DNA from: Dendrolimus kikuchii
Lineage: Eukaryota > Arthropoda > Insecta > Lepidoptera > Lasiocampidae
Assembly: GCA_019925095.2 (NCBI GenBank)
Contig: CM034402.1
Span: forward strand, 12,225,501 to 12,289,500
DNA length: 64,000 nucleotides
Reading direction: 5' to 3'
A program made the translations under genes and the position numbers. The notes under the pieces are model-generated. The model saw only the letters and a list, made by a program, of their open reading frames with translations, did not search any database and had not been told where the DNA came from. Below are positions 55,029 to 64,000 of this stretch, in pieces. Every line of letters starts with the position of its first letter. Positions within the stretch are counted from its first letter, which is position 1.

Positions 55029-55511
55029 TGTTCTGCACAATTTCTTGCCAATAAGAGTTTATTAAAACTATACAAACACGTATAACACAGGTACAAATAT
55101 AACTGAACACAACAAATCGAAACGTAATGCAGAAGGTCGTAATTCAATAAAACGCACAAAGTCCGCCACTAGTAAATTCCCGAATGTCCACACGTCTCGC
55201 ATTGATCGTGGTTGTCGCTCGACTGCCCCCTCCCCTCATCAGGCCGCCTTTTTATACCTCACAAATACAAATGTGCCCATATCGCAGTCGACGTAATCCG
55301 CATAACTTGGATAATTATTCAGCCGCAAGCGGCCACAAACAAGTACAATAAAACAATGGACTGATCTCTAGAAACATATCCCAATAAATAAGTAAACAAA
55401 AGAAGACGACCATAAAAGAATTACAATTAGTTGAAATGCCGACAAATAATAAAATACGTTTTCACAGATATGCAGGTAGGATTTGTTTTTGTCGGCACCT
55501 AAGTTGTAACA
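55029..55511 (-). mobile_element. LTR, copy 3
   Basis: Reversed LTR with ACACGTATAACACAGGTACAA, CACAAAGTCCGCCACTA and GTCGGCACCTAAGTTGTAACA as in copies 1 and 2. The outer start (55511) is clear. The other end diverges for the last 50 bp or so and lacks a matching flanking duplication, so 55029 is approximate. Confidence 0.72.
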
Positions 55512-55514
55512 ATA

Positions 55515-55578
55515 TGCTTTCCTCACGCTGCTATCTTCTCCCATCCGTTCTACGTAACCGAGCCAGCGAAGGTGATGT
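55515..55578 (-). pseudogene. LINE ORF fragment adjoining LTR copy 3
   Basis: The minus frame reads HHLRWLGYVERMGEDSSVRK, the RWLGHVERM motif of LINE ORF2 C-terminal regions. The LTR insertion or a deletion truncates it at about 55515. Confidence 0.6.
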
Positions 55579-56128
55579 GATTTTTTTTCTCTAATATGTT
55601 GAAATCTATCGGGAGATTCTCGTTTTCGAAGTTCGTACGGACCCTCTAGCTACCGTCCTCTCTCTTCGTTAGACCCGAAATGTTACAAAGAATCTTAGTT
55701 TTCATTATTAAAAGCTGGTTCTCTTGTTTGAAGATTAACACTCTGAGTTTTTATTTTAACATAGTTCTGTTTATTACAACTACGTGATAGGGCTATGAGT
55801 CATATGAAGAAATTTAATATCATAGTTGAATAACTTACTCAAAAAGACCAACAACTAAGTAATCTAAGAGAATGTTTGTATACCCAGCGCAGATATCTCG
55901 TGGAAACTAACTTTGACTACTTGTTGTTTGAAAACAGTTCTTGTACACATAAGTATGTACCTCAATTTCATACATTGTTGATGCAATTAATTATCCTCGA
56001 GTGTCCTAATTTAATTAATGAAACTAAGTTACATTTAGTCAAAGCTAACTCTAAAGATAGCTTTTAGAGTATTAGTTGTTTGTTAATCAAATATAAATAT
56101 ATTTAATTATTTTAAGATAAGTAGGTTA
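55579..56128. other. AT-rich DNA, nothing recognised
   Basis: No feature seen. Confidence 0.45.
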
Positions 56129-56470
56129 TCTATATAAATAAAAAGGAATCGTAGAAATGTATGTACGCGTATAAATTGAGAACGACTTCACCGATTTTGA
56201 TGAAATTTTGTATGTGTGTGTGTATTTGAATGAGTCCTTGGATGGTTAAGAATTACAATTGGAACCGGTAAGTGGTGCTGGTATCGGATTCTGGGATCCT
56301 CCTAATACAAAAAAAAAAACAAAATTGGTCCTCCTGGACCAATTTTGATTATTTTTTGTGTGTGTTTAAATGGGTCCCCGCATGGTTTAGATTCACAATA
56401 TGGAACCAGTAGGTGGCGCTGAGATCGGGTTGTAGGATCAGGTTGTAGGATTGTTACTTTATTTTTATGT
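56129..56470 (+). mobile_element. Helitron-like element, 5' part
   Basis: Starts TCTATATAAATAAAAAGG (56129), then CCGATTTTGATGAAATTTTG and GGTTTAGATTCACAATATGG..GTAGGTGGCGCTG. An internal part is duplicated (two GGAACCRGTARGTGG blocks). The matching 3' end is seen at 33131. Confidence 0.65.
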
Positions 56471-56548
56471 TACGCTGTACTTGTATCGTTGTTCATCAAA
56501 TAAATTATAACATAGTTGATTGTGAATAAAATAAAATGATTGACAACC

Positions 56549-56596
56549 GAATTCCATGACGATCCGAAAAATGAATTCCATGACCATGCGAAAAAT
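56549..56596. repeat. 24-bp tandem duplication
   Basis: GAATTCCATGAC.ATCCGAAAAAT and its second copy (56573-56596) differ at two positions and abut the SINE. Confidence 0.85.
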
Positions 56597-56849
56597 GACG
56601 GCCTCTGTGGTTGAGCGGGCTAAGCCTTTGCCGGCGTACCTCACTGCAACACAGAGGTTCCGGGTTCGATTCCTGGTATAGTAAATTTCGGAAACGTATT
56701 TTCTCCGGTACTTACTATGGTCTGGGTGTCTGGGATCGGCCCCAGAGTAGTCCGTTGTATATTACCTATAACATAAGCGTAACTTGCTTAATTTGGGTGT
56801 ATACAATGTGTGTGTTTGTCTGCCGATTATTATTATTATTATTATTAAT
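56597..56849 (+). mobile_element. tRNA-derived SINE with ATT tail
   Basis: GCCTCTGTGGTTGAGCGGGC (A box, 56601-56620) and GGTTCGATTCC (B box, 56663-56673) are well preserved. A tRNA-unrelated body follows (TGGTCTGGGTGTCTGGGATC), then ATTn (56826-56849). It is the best-preserved SINE here. A diverged relative is at 47705. Confidence 0.85.
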
Positions 56850-56859
56850 TCCAAAGCTA

Positions 56860-57175
56860 CGTTCTTCTAAAAATATGCACATCCCAATCCGATCAGATTC
56901 TAAATAAGATTAAATGACCAAACTGTTAGTGTTGAATAAGTCTTAAAATCCTGCTAAGATTCACCCCAGAGCGTTTACTTAGGACTCGCTTCACGGCCGT
57001 AGTTATAAAGGTGGCATTTGAGTTTTTAGGCAAAATTGGATACGTACTGATCTGATTTTACGGTCATTTTCTCAGTTATTGGCTGTATATGGCCGAAATT
57101 GGAAGAAATATAGATATATGTCTTGTTAATGCCGCTATATAATCGTGTAGGTAAAATCGCGAATAGTTTTTGAGA
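56860..57175. other. unrecognised DNA
   Basis: No feature seen. Confidence 0.4.
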
Positions 57176-57177
57176 TA

Positions 57178-57350
57178 TGAAGTGGCTTTACCGATTTTGA
57201 TGAAGTTTTTTGTATGTGTTCGAGTTGGTGGGTGTCCTTGGATGGTTTAGATTCACAATTAGAACCGGTAGAATGCACTAGAATCAAGCGCTAGATTTTT
57301 ATTTTTTCAGGGCAGGATAACCTCTGTCTGGGCCGTAAGTAGTATATAAA
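57178..57350 (+). mobile_element. Helitron-like element fragment
   Basis: GGCTTTACCGATTTTGATGAAG..GGTTTAGATTCACAATTAGAACCGG..TTTCAGGGCAGGATAACC belongs to the family at 32965 and 56129. The terminus reads GTAAGT rather than CTAGT. Confidence 0.58.
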
Positions 57351-57394
57351 TATAATAAAAAATGATTATTATTTTTTATATATATTTATATATA

Positions 57395-57635
57395 TTTTAT
57401 TTTTTATTGCAGGAGTTCAGCAGACAGGCAGACGGCCCACTTGATGGAAAGCGGTTGCCATCCCCTATAGACATTTGCAAAATCAAAAGTGCTACAAATG
57501 CGCTGCTGCTCTCTTAATGGAGACTGGAACCTGGTCACTAATATCGGAACACAATACTAGGTTGTTATGGCGACATACTCTAGATCAGGGGTGGTCGCCT
57601 TCCAATCGAGCAAATACCCTACCAGATACCACATG
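57395..57635 (-). mobile_element. CR1-like LINE 3' UTR with A-rich tail
   Basis: After TTTTATTTTTTATTGCAGG, the block CAGCAGACAGGCAGACGGCC..CTACAAATGCGCTGCTG..GGTTGTTATGGCGACATAC closely resembles 29755-30000. Confidence 0.82.
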
Positions 57636-57905
57636 GCGAATAAATATGCAACTCACAGTGAGAGTTATATGTTTGTGCTGTTTGCTATTGAAACGCTGGG
57701 ACCGTGGAGTCTTAAGGCCATGAACCCCTACAGAGGGCTCTCAATACGCCTAATCGAATATTTAGGTGTTCAGAGGACTAGTTTCTACTTCGGACAATGG
57801 ATCATTATGGCGATCCAGCGAGGCAAAGTAGCCACCCGTCTGGGAACCTTACCCATTGCTTACGATGATCTAGGCTCAGTATTGTACTTAAGGAATTATA
57901 GATAA
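57634..57905 (+). pseudogene. LINE ORF2 C-terminal fragment (RTE-like style)
   Basis: The plus frame reads ESYMFVLFAIETLGPWSLKA, RLIEYLGVQRTSFYFGQWII and MAIQRGKVATRLGTLP. The pattern F.P..VETLGPW...........R.....G..R...FL.QR...AIQRGNA.S.LGT is the conserved C-terminus of a common LINE group in invertebrates. It abuts the oppositely oriented LINE 3' UTR, so two truncated insertions are joined. Confidence 0.75.
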
Positions 57906-60289
57906 AATACAATATACGTTAAATTTTCTTCTCTGTACTTGTTTATAAATTATGTATACGTATATTTTGATGTTAATTAGACAAACGTGACGAATATATC
58001 AATGGTTTTCTCTGAAAGGAGGAAGCTCAAATGTGAAGATCATAAATCGCTATTAGGTGGTTGTTCCTTCGCCTTTTGGGAATCAGTAGATGGCAGATGG
58101 TAAAACAGGTATATTTAGGTACTTTCAATAAACATATAATACTTCTGAGGGGGGGACCCGTATAGTATAGGGTGGAGGAGCGAGCAAGATGGAATGCTTC
58201 TCAGTCTCAAAAGGAAGATCTTTCAGCGAGGCTATTGCTGTTCCTTACAGGCCTAAGCCTATCTGTTATTGTTGAAATTTTTTATATATTATTGGTATGT
58301 TTCGGGAAACGTTTATGACCTCAATTATTGCACAGCACCATCTATTGGCTTGCAAGTGTTCCTCTACACTCTTCTATGAAAACTGAATCATATTTACGGG
58401 ATGCAGAAACGAAAAAAAATGGTGAGTCGCATGGAAAATCCTACTAAAATATAGTTTTGTTTGCGGTTCAAAGGACTCCAGTACTTTAATGATAAAAAAA
58501 CACCTTTAGCCTAGTTAATTAATATGACTAATTAAGATTATTCCTATTTCCTGGAGAAAAATCTTGTTTTTCTATAAAATATTATTTTAAAAGATTTCTA
58601 ATTTTAATTTTGTTGTCTACGTAATAGACGTCTTTGCAAGAAGATAGCAACATAAATCAAATGAAATGAAACAACATTTTAATTTCTAGTTGAAATTACG
58701 TTTGTCTAAGGCGCTTCCATCTCCATTGCGTATTCAAATGACGTACCGTTGACGGTATAACGAGGACACTGGTATATATATACGACTGAAAATAGCGTCC
58801 ACTGGTGTCAATTTAACAGTACTTTATTTTTCCTATTGCTCTATAGCCCTTTATTTAAATTTTCTTCATATTATGTATTTATTAAAGTGAAGTACAAATC
58901 CGATATTCAGAGAGATTTCTTCTTCTAAGTCTTTCCCTCACTGCTGAATGATTGATTGATTTGATGATAATGAACACTCGGTCTCCTCTACCGAAATCGT
59001 GTTTGAGGACGGTGGAGGGCCGAGGTCTCCTGCCTTCAATTTTTCCAGCGACCACATATGAAGGCAAAAGATGTTATTTTTAAATGAAAAAATAATAACT
59101 TCGTTAATTAAATGTCAATAGTTGCTTTTTTTTGTACCAGGCTGTAGTGGAATACTATCAATCCAATAGATGGCGACATGCAATAAATGAAGTCGCAAAC
59201 CATTCCCGTCACGTACAAAGAATATATAGAAGTTCCCAACAGTAGTAGTAGGGTTAACTCGGGTTTCCTTCACCGTTTCGTCTCTCACAGCCATAACACG
59301 TTGCGAAACGGCGGTAAGATCAACCACCATTAACCACGAAGATACCACAACATAATTTATAGGGTTTGCTACTAACTGAAGTGAAGTATGTACGTAACTC
59401 TAGATTACTATACATTAGCCTCAGAGACTAGATGATTCGTTAAGTATGCTGCTGGCCCTCCTCAGAGCCGACTTGCTCAGTACCTTCCTATATAAGCTTA
59501 TTATTGATATGCACACGGCATTATATTCGCGCGCTTTTTACTTTCGGAAATTCCGAAAAATATATGTCTTCTAATTACTAATGTTTAGAATTTCGTGTGA
59601 AAAGTGACAAAGTTAAATTATATATTTTATGTATAATTTTGCTTGTTTATTGTTTTATGTAAAAAAGTACATACTTATTGGTTTTAACAGATTGTATAAC
59701 TTTCAATAATATAATTAGGTATATGTAATGAAATTTCATCAGAGTTTGTGTCATTATCTTCGCAAGTGGAGATCCATCGGCTCTGTCTACTCCCGTAGGA
59801 AACAGGAGTGATATCAATGGACTTTTCATTTATTATGTCATAAATATGTGTTAATAATCTTTTTGTATACATTGTATTTTCTGTATTAGGATTTGGTGTC
59901 CTACTCTTGCAGGAGTCCTAATGACTGTTTAAAAATCTATACAAAAGTGTAGTGACAGAGTAACTTGAAAAAAAGCTAATGAACCATTATTAGACTGTGA
60001 GCGCAGTAGTGTGATGAGTTGTCGATTCATCAGAAAATTCAATTAAATTAATTGTAATGCCGCTATATCCAATCTATTAATATTACTAATCACACAATAT
60101 CTGTATAAATATCTATTTGACTTTACTATACGATTCTATAACGAAATAGTTTCCCACGAGTATTCACGCGTCCTTAATAAATATTTTATAAATCATTCAA
60201 GTTGAATACAATTCCATGAAGCCTTACAAAGCCTAGACATACAACAGAAAATTGTTCACAAAATTTTCCTAGTTGTAAGCAGTGTATCG
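57906..60289. other. unrecognised DNA, sparse features
   Basis: Minus frames at 58882-59067 and 59115-59348 are short and unlike any family I know. A GC-richer segment at about 58980-59060 (CCGAAATCG..GAGGACGGTGGAGG) may be old transposon coding sequence. Confidence 0.4.
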
Positions 60290-60530
60290 GGTCCACAGCC
60301 TAAAGTGACGTCCCCTTCATTTCGCTCCAGCTCGCTCCCGTTTCGCCTCAGTACCACGCAGCTTCTTGTAGCGTTCACACCGTGACCGCGATATAGACAT
60401 AACCATAGTAAAATCATCCTTCCCGTCTGGAGTGCAGTGTGAATTGATGACAGTGCTTTAGTTTTTTCATTGCCTAGTACAAGGTGTTGAACTTTTTAGT
60501 ATGTATTGACAATGTAAGTTATTTATATTT
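60290..60530 (+). other. GC-richer segment, unrecognised
   Basis: CCAGCTCGCTCCCGTTTCGCC and CACCGTGACCGCGATATAGAC stand out from AT-rich flanks. The style recalls the MITE at 35136, but I could not align the two. A GTAAGT after ACAAT at about 60512 resembles a splice donor by chance. Confidence 0.3.
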
Positions 60531-61880
60531 TTTATTTACATAATTTAATAATATTAATTCGTTAAAGTGTGCAATAATGGACCCTTAGTTGTATATGAAT
60601 TAGATAAACAAATAAACAATTTATATTCCTAAGTTGTATTTGTATTATACAACGCATAACTTCAGGACCAATACCAGTAATACACCGATTAAAACTAATA
60701 ATGAAGTGTTTGGGAAACTTACCTCATCGAGAATCAAACCTTCATCATCTACGCTACATAGGCCACCGATAGAAATTAATTATTAAAAAAACATGTATGA
60801 GTGCAAAACCATTTAAATAAGGTTTGAAAAAATACTTAAGAACATAGAGCAGGCTCATTTCCAAGGGTGTAATAATATTACAATATTTTAAAAAGTTTTT
60901 TCGATCCTGTAATTAATGTCAAATGCAGCTCAACTACACGTTTATATTGGCCGGTTTCACTTATCATTGATTGATTTCTGCTGATTTTGTATTACTACAA
61001 ATATTAACTAAAACTACTGTAAATGAACCATGGACCACAAGAGCATGTCAAGTGTGTTATAGGATAGGTTCTATAGAAAATAGGCGTGATGAAGTGCAAT
61101 GTGCATGTATAGATTTTAGTTCAATTGGAACTTTTTAACCCTGTAATATTTTAAATTAGTAACAGAGCCGTCGGTTGCAAATATTAACAGCTGAAAACGT
61201 GATTATGACTTCTAATTAAACGCTTTAAACCTTGTCTAATAAATTCTGCTTAAAAAATCTAATTGTATATTTTCATCAAAAGGTTATTAATTTTTATGCG
61301 AGAAAAATTGACCAACAAGCAAACAAGTTAAATATTCTCTACCTCCAGTGGACTTTTTCGCATATAAAATTTTAGGATTTCACCGTAAATATATTGCCCA
61401 TCTTAAGATATTGATGGTTTAGTCTCCGTGCCAGTAATTTCACTTCGTATCTTGCAGACAGGCATTTCACCTGATTATAATAATAATGATGGACATACTA
61501 CTTCTACGAACAAAGCACTCTGGATCCACCTTCATAATGCCCCCCCCCCCCCCGCACAGGTGTGAAAGTCACTATCGGAGTCTGTTTTTCCCGAAACCTA
61601 CAACCTATATATAACCTAGGTGTCTTCTAGTTCCGTGTGAATAGGTACCTTCTAGGTAAGCGTACTCCATTTTAAGCCACGTCTCCGCTACAGATCGGAC
61701 GAGATAATGGTTAAACGCAAACCTATACTGAAATAAAAAAAGAAATTAAAACCAGAATTCTGAAAACTGTTAAAAATTAAGAATAGTAAGCAAGCAAATA
61801 ATTTCTAGACATGATAATGCTTTATACACTCTTTGTTGCCCAAAAAAAGCAGTTAGGTATTTGGAGGCTTGCGGGGATTG
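60531..61880. other. AT-rich DNA with a 14-C run
   Basis: Nothing recognised except the C run at 61540-61553. A weak reversed B-box-like GAGAATCAAACC at about 60729-60740 may mark a ruined SINE. Confidence 0.45.
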
Positions 61881-61889
61881 TTGGATATC

Positions 61890-62125
61890 CCGTAAAACGA
61901 CTTCGGTGTTCCTTTATTCTCTATAAGCCAGGAACACAAAGTTAGGTAGGTAGTTTAAGACGCATAGGGAATACTGTATGTCCTCTAAAACCATGCCAGT
62001 GTTTCACCTTTCACCAGAGAAGCCCAACTAGATAATCTGAGACTCCCGAGAACTACTGAATGCGCTTTAAAACCACCCCGGTGTTACTCCATTCGCCATG
62101 AGCCAGGCTTGTAGAACCACACCAC
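61890..62125. repeat. three diverged tandem units of about 82-93 bp
   Basis: TAAAAC.AC..C.GTGTT.C..TT..CC...AGCC recurs at about 61893, 61986 and 62068. The unit resembles repeats found in some LINE 3' UTRs, but there is no coding sequence next to it. Confidence 0.65.
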
Positions 62126-62469
62126 CGGTAGAGAAAGAAGTCTCTATATAAAGATTGCTCTCCTAAGAACTATTCTTTAATCTGAGAAAGAATTTAGTGG
62201 AAGCGAACAATGCAATTGGGATTACTGAACATGACGATGAAAATTATTTATTTGACCTAGTTCTAATTAGGTTTGCTTAGACATAACAATGCTTAAACGG
62301 AAAGTATGCATTCGTAAGACGAACAATGTACAAATTATATTAAATGTCAAAATTAAAATATGACTACTGATGCTTGTAAATAGGTAATCTATAATATTAT
62401 AAAATTCTAAACATGCCGTGTCTGTACATTAAAGCTATTTAAAAGAAAACCAACTGAAATGGACTAAAT
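62126..62469. other. AT-rich DNA, nothing recognised
   Basis: No feature seen. Confidence 0.45.
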
Positions 62470-62939
62470 AAACGACGGAGACCACGATGCAATTTTTTTA
62501 TATTTCTTGTCTGTTTGTCTGTTTGTTGGAGATTCACGAAAAAACTACTAGACCGATTTCGACGTAGTTTTCGCTGTTCGACAACAAATTCTTAGACTTA
62601 AAATCTGAGCATCTTTTAATCCCAGGAATCCCGCGGGATTTTTTCTTGGAATGGTTTTAAATGACCAATTTAAAAAAAAACGAATTCCAATGTGGCCGTT
62701 TCACTGATCGATAGAAAATTGTATGTTATAAAATGTGTGATATTTCTTATCCCGGTAATACCGCGGAAATATTCTCAGGAGCGGTTTGAAGTTGTTCGGG
62801 TGCATAAAAATTATCTTATTCCGGCACAGTTTGCACATAGCTTACATTCTTTTTTAAATACCTACTGTAGTCATTTATGTCCCGGGAATCCTGCGGGAAT
62901 TTCAAGTCAAGCGTAGACGAAGTCGCGGGAATATCCTAG
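62470..62939 (+). mobile_element. Helitron-like element, most complete copy of its family
   Basis: From ACGACGGAGACCACGATGC through CTGTCTGTTTGTTGG, GACCGATTTCGACG, AATCCCGCGGG and AAGTCGCGGGAATAT to the terminus CTAG (62936-62939) followed by T. Collinear with the non-LTR parts of 7375-8312 and with 39405-39785. Confidence 0.72.
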
Positions 62940-64000
62940 TAATAAATAATGACATTGAAAAAATAACATAGTCGAAGTCACAGCAGTATAAAAATATATT
63001 ATCTTTTAGATGCCTACAAAACTAAGACCTAACTTAAATCACAAACTGAACTGGTTCGTCAATCTCGTTGAATAATTCATTGGAAGCAATTTATATTTGG
63101 GTGGTGGAAGCCTAGTGGAAATTACTTCGTTTACAACTGTCTTAACAAGAACGAGGAAAATACAAGAACACTCTGCAAACATTATTAGTGAATCTATTTT
63201 TAGGATTTCGTAACAATTTTACCACACAAAAGATCTAGTAAAAAGTGTTATTGGACCATTATTAAACAATCAATGCAAGTTATTCTATTATTCATTTTTG
63301 CTATTTGCTGAAACAAAACCCTGGGTGAGTTTAATTTGAAGTTTCAATATAATATATATGATCCTCTAAGTAGGGTGTGAGGGAAAAACAACGATACCAT
63401 GAGATCAATAGCTATTTATTAGTCTTGCTTAACCCTGGGGAACTGGAGGAAGGAACTACCTTTTACCGTTCCTCTAACTTTCTTATACGCTGGTCTTCTT
63501 TCAGAAGATGATAAACGCCAAAAGAGCTATTCTTGTAAGTTGTAGTCAAAAATGAAATTCAGGCTCTACTACGAGAAGGATTAATACATTTCTTACAAAC
63601 TAAACGGTAGTTGAACTTTGAAAATTCTCCAATTTACAATATTGTCTGTATTTTATTTTGCTGAAGTTGGTAGAATTAATTCAATATAATTTACATAGAT
63701 GATAGCTCTGTTATTAATATTTCATTCAGTGGCTTTCGTACTTTGTTACAAAAACTAATATTTCTAATGAAATCAAAGACAACTTATTATGGACTTGTTC
63801 CGTATTCTAACTAAACAAACCTCATTTATGCCAATATACTACAATTATTATTTGAAGTATTTGTCTGTATTTTCAAAATAAGGAGCAAACTTTTAAAAGA
63901 AAAATGACGATACGATATATATCTATGATACCTAACGATAATGGAACGAGTTAGGATTTTTGTGTCTCAGTCTGCCTAAAACTTTGTATCGGATAGACTC
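62940..64000. other. AT-rich DNA, nothing recognised
   Basis: No supported feature up to the window end. Confidence 0.5.

Noticed and set aside
58882..59348. Two minus-strand frames as a small host gene
   Set aside because: No family resemblance, no linking splice signals that I can support, and composition suggests old repeat sequence.
60500..60520. Splice donor of a host gene at about 60512
   Set aside because: A GTAAGT after ACAAT is expected by chance. No open frame or acceptor partner supports an exon.

Overview
This window looks like a gene-free, transposon-packed stretch of an insect chromosome, most likely a moth or butterfly (Lepidoptera). It is AT-rich and made of nested remnants of many transposon classes, separated by unrecognised AT-rich DNA. 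Several tails and termini match repeats I know as widespread in Lepidoptera: LINE 3' ends finishing in GTATn, GATAn or CTTTn microsatellites, Helitron-like ends of the form TC...CTAG-T, and tRNA-derived SINEs. The lepidopteran call is inference from recalled repeat families, not from a marker gene. I could not support any host protein-coding gene, rRNA or functional tRNA.

Layout. 0-12 kb holds the best-preserved elements: a Tc1-type transposon with an uninterrupted DD34E transposase ORF (204-1858); a giant palindromic (foldback) element with a candidate 8-bp target duplication, split by a 5'-truncated R1-clade LINE (3131-5469); Helitron-like elements, one of them split by a solo LTR (6529-8312); and a hAT element with an 8-bp duplication carrying a broken CR1-like LINE (9103-11995). 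12-17 kb holds LINE 3' tails, a second R1-clade fragment and a LINE reverse-transcriptase tail bracketed by long TA tracts. 17-28 kb holds small palindromic MITEs, a piggyBac-like element with TTAA ends (18684-19812), two Penelope-like fragments in opposite orientation, and several copies of one LINE whose longest copy (26219-27061) carries a single in-frame stop. 28-43 kb is mainly LINE 3' UTRs, solo LTRs and Helitron-like pieces, and it includes a 1-kb, 9-bp minisatellite inside a Helitron-like element (40468-42025). 43-64 kb is sparser: a BEL/Pao Pol remnant, SINEs with visible A and B boxes, a MITE with a perfect 19-bp terminal repeat, a Jockey-type LINE fragment, a third LTR and more Helitron ends.

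The features do not form a pathway. They record insertions on top of insertions, and three nestings can be read directly: the R1-like LINE in the foldback element, the CR1-like LINE in the hAT element, and the LTR in the Helitron-like element. The only complete-looking coding sequence is the Tc1-like transposase. I found no convincing new biological system. The most unusual structures are the foldback palindrome, the 9-bp minisatellite open in several frames on both strands, the Penelope fragments flanked by inverted copies of their own 3' ends, and a piggyBac-like insertion in the centre of a palindrome.
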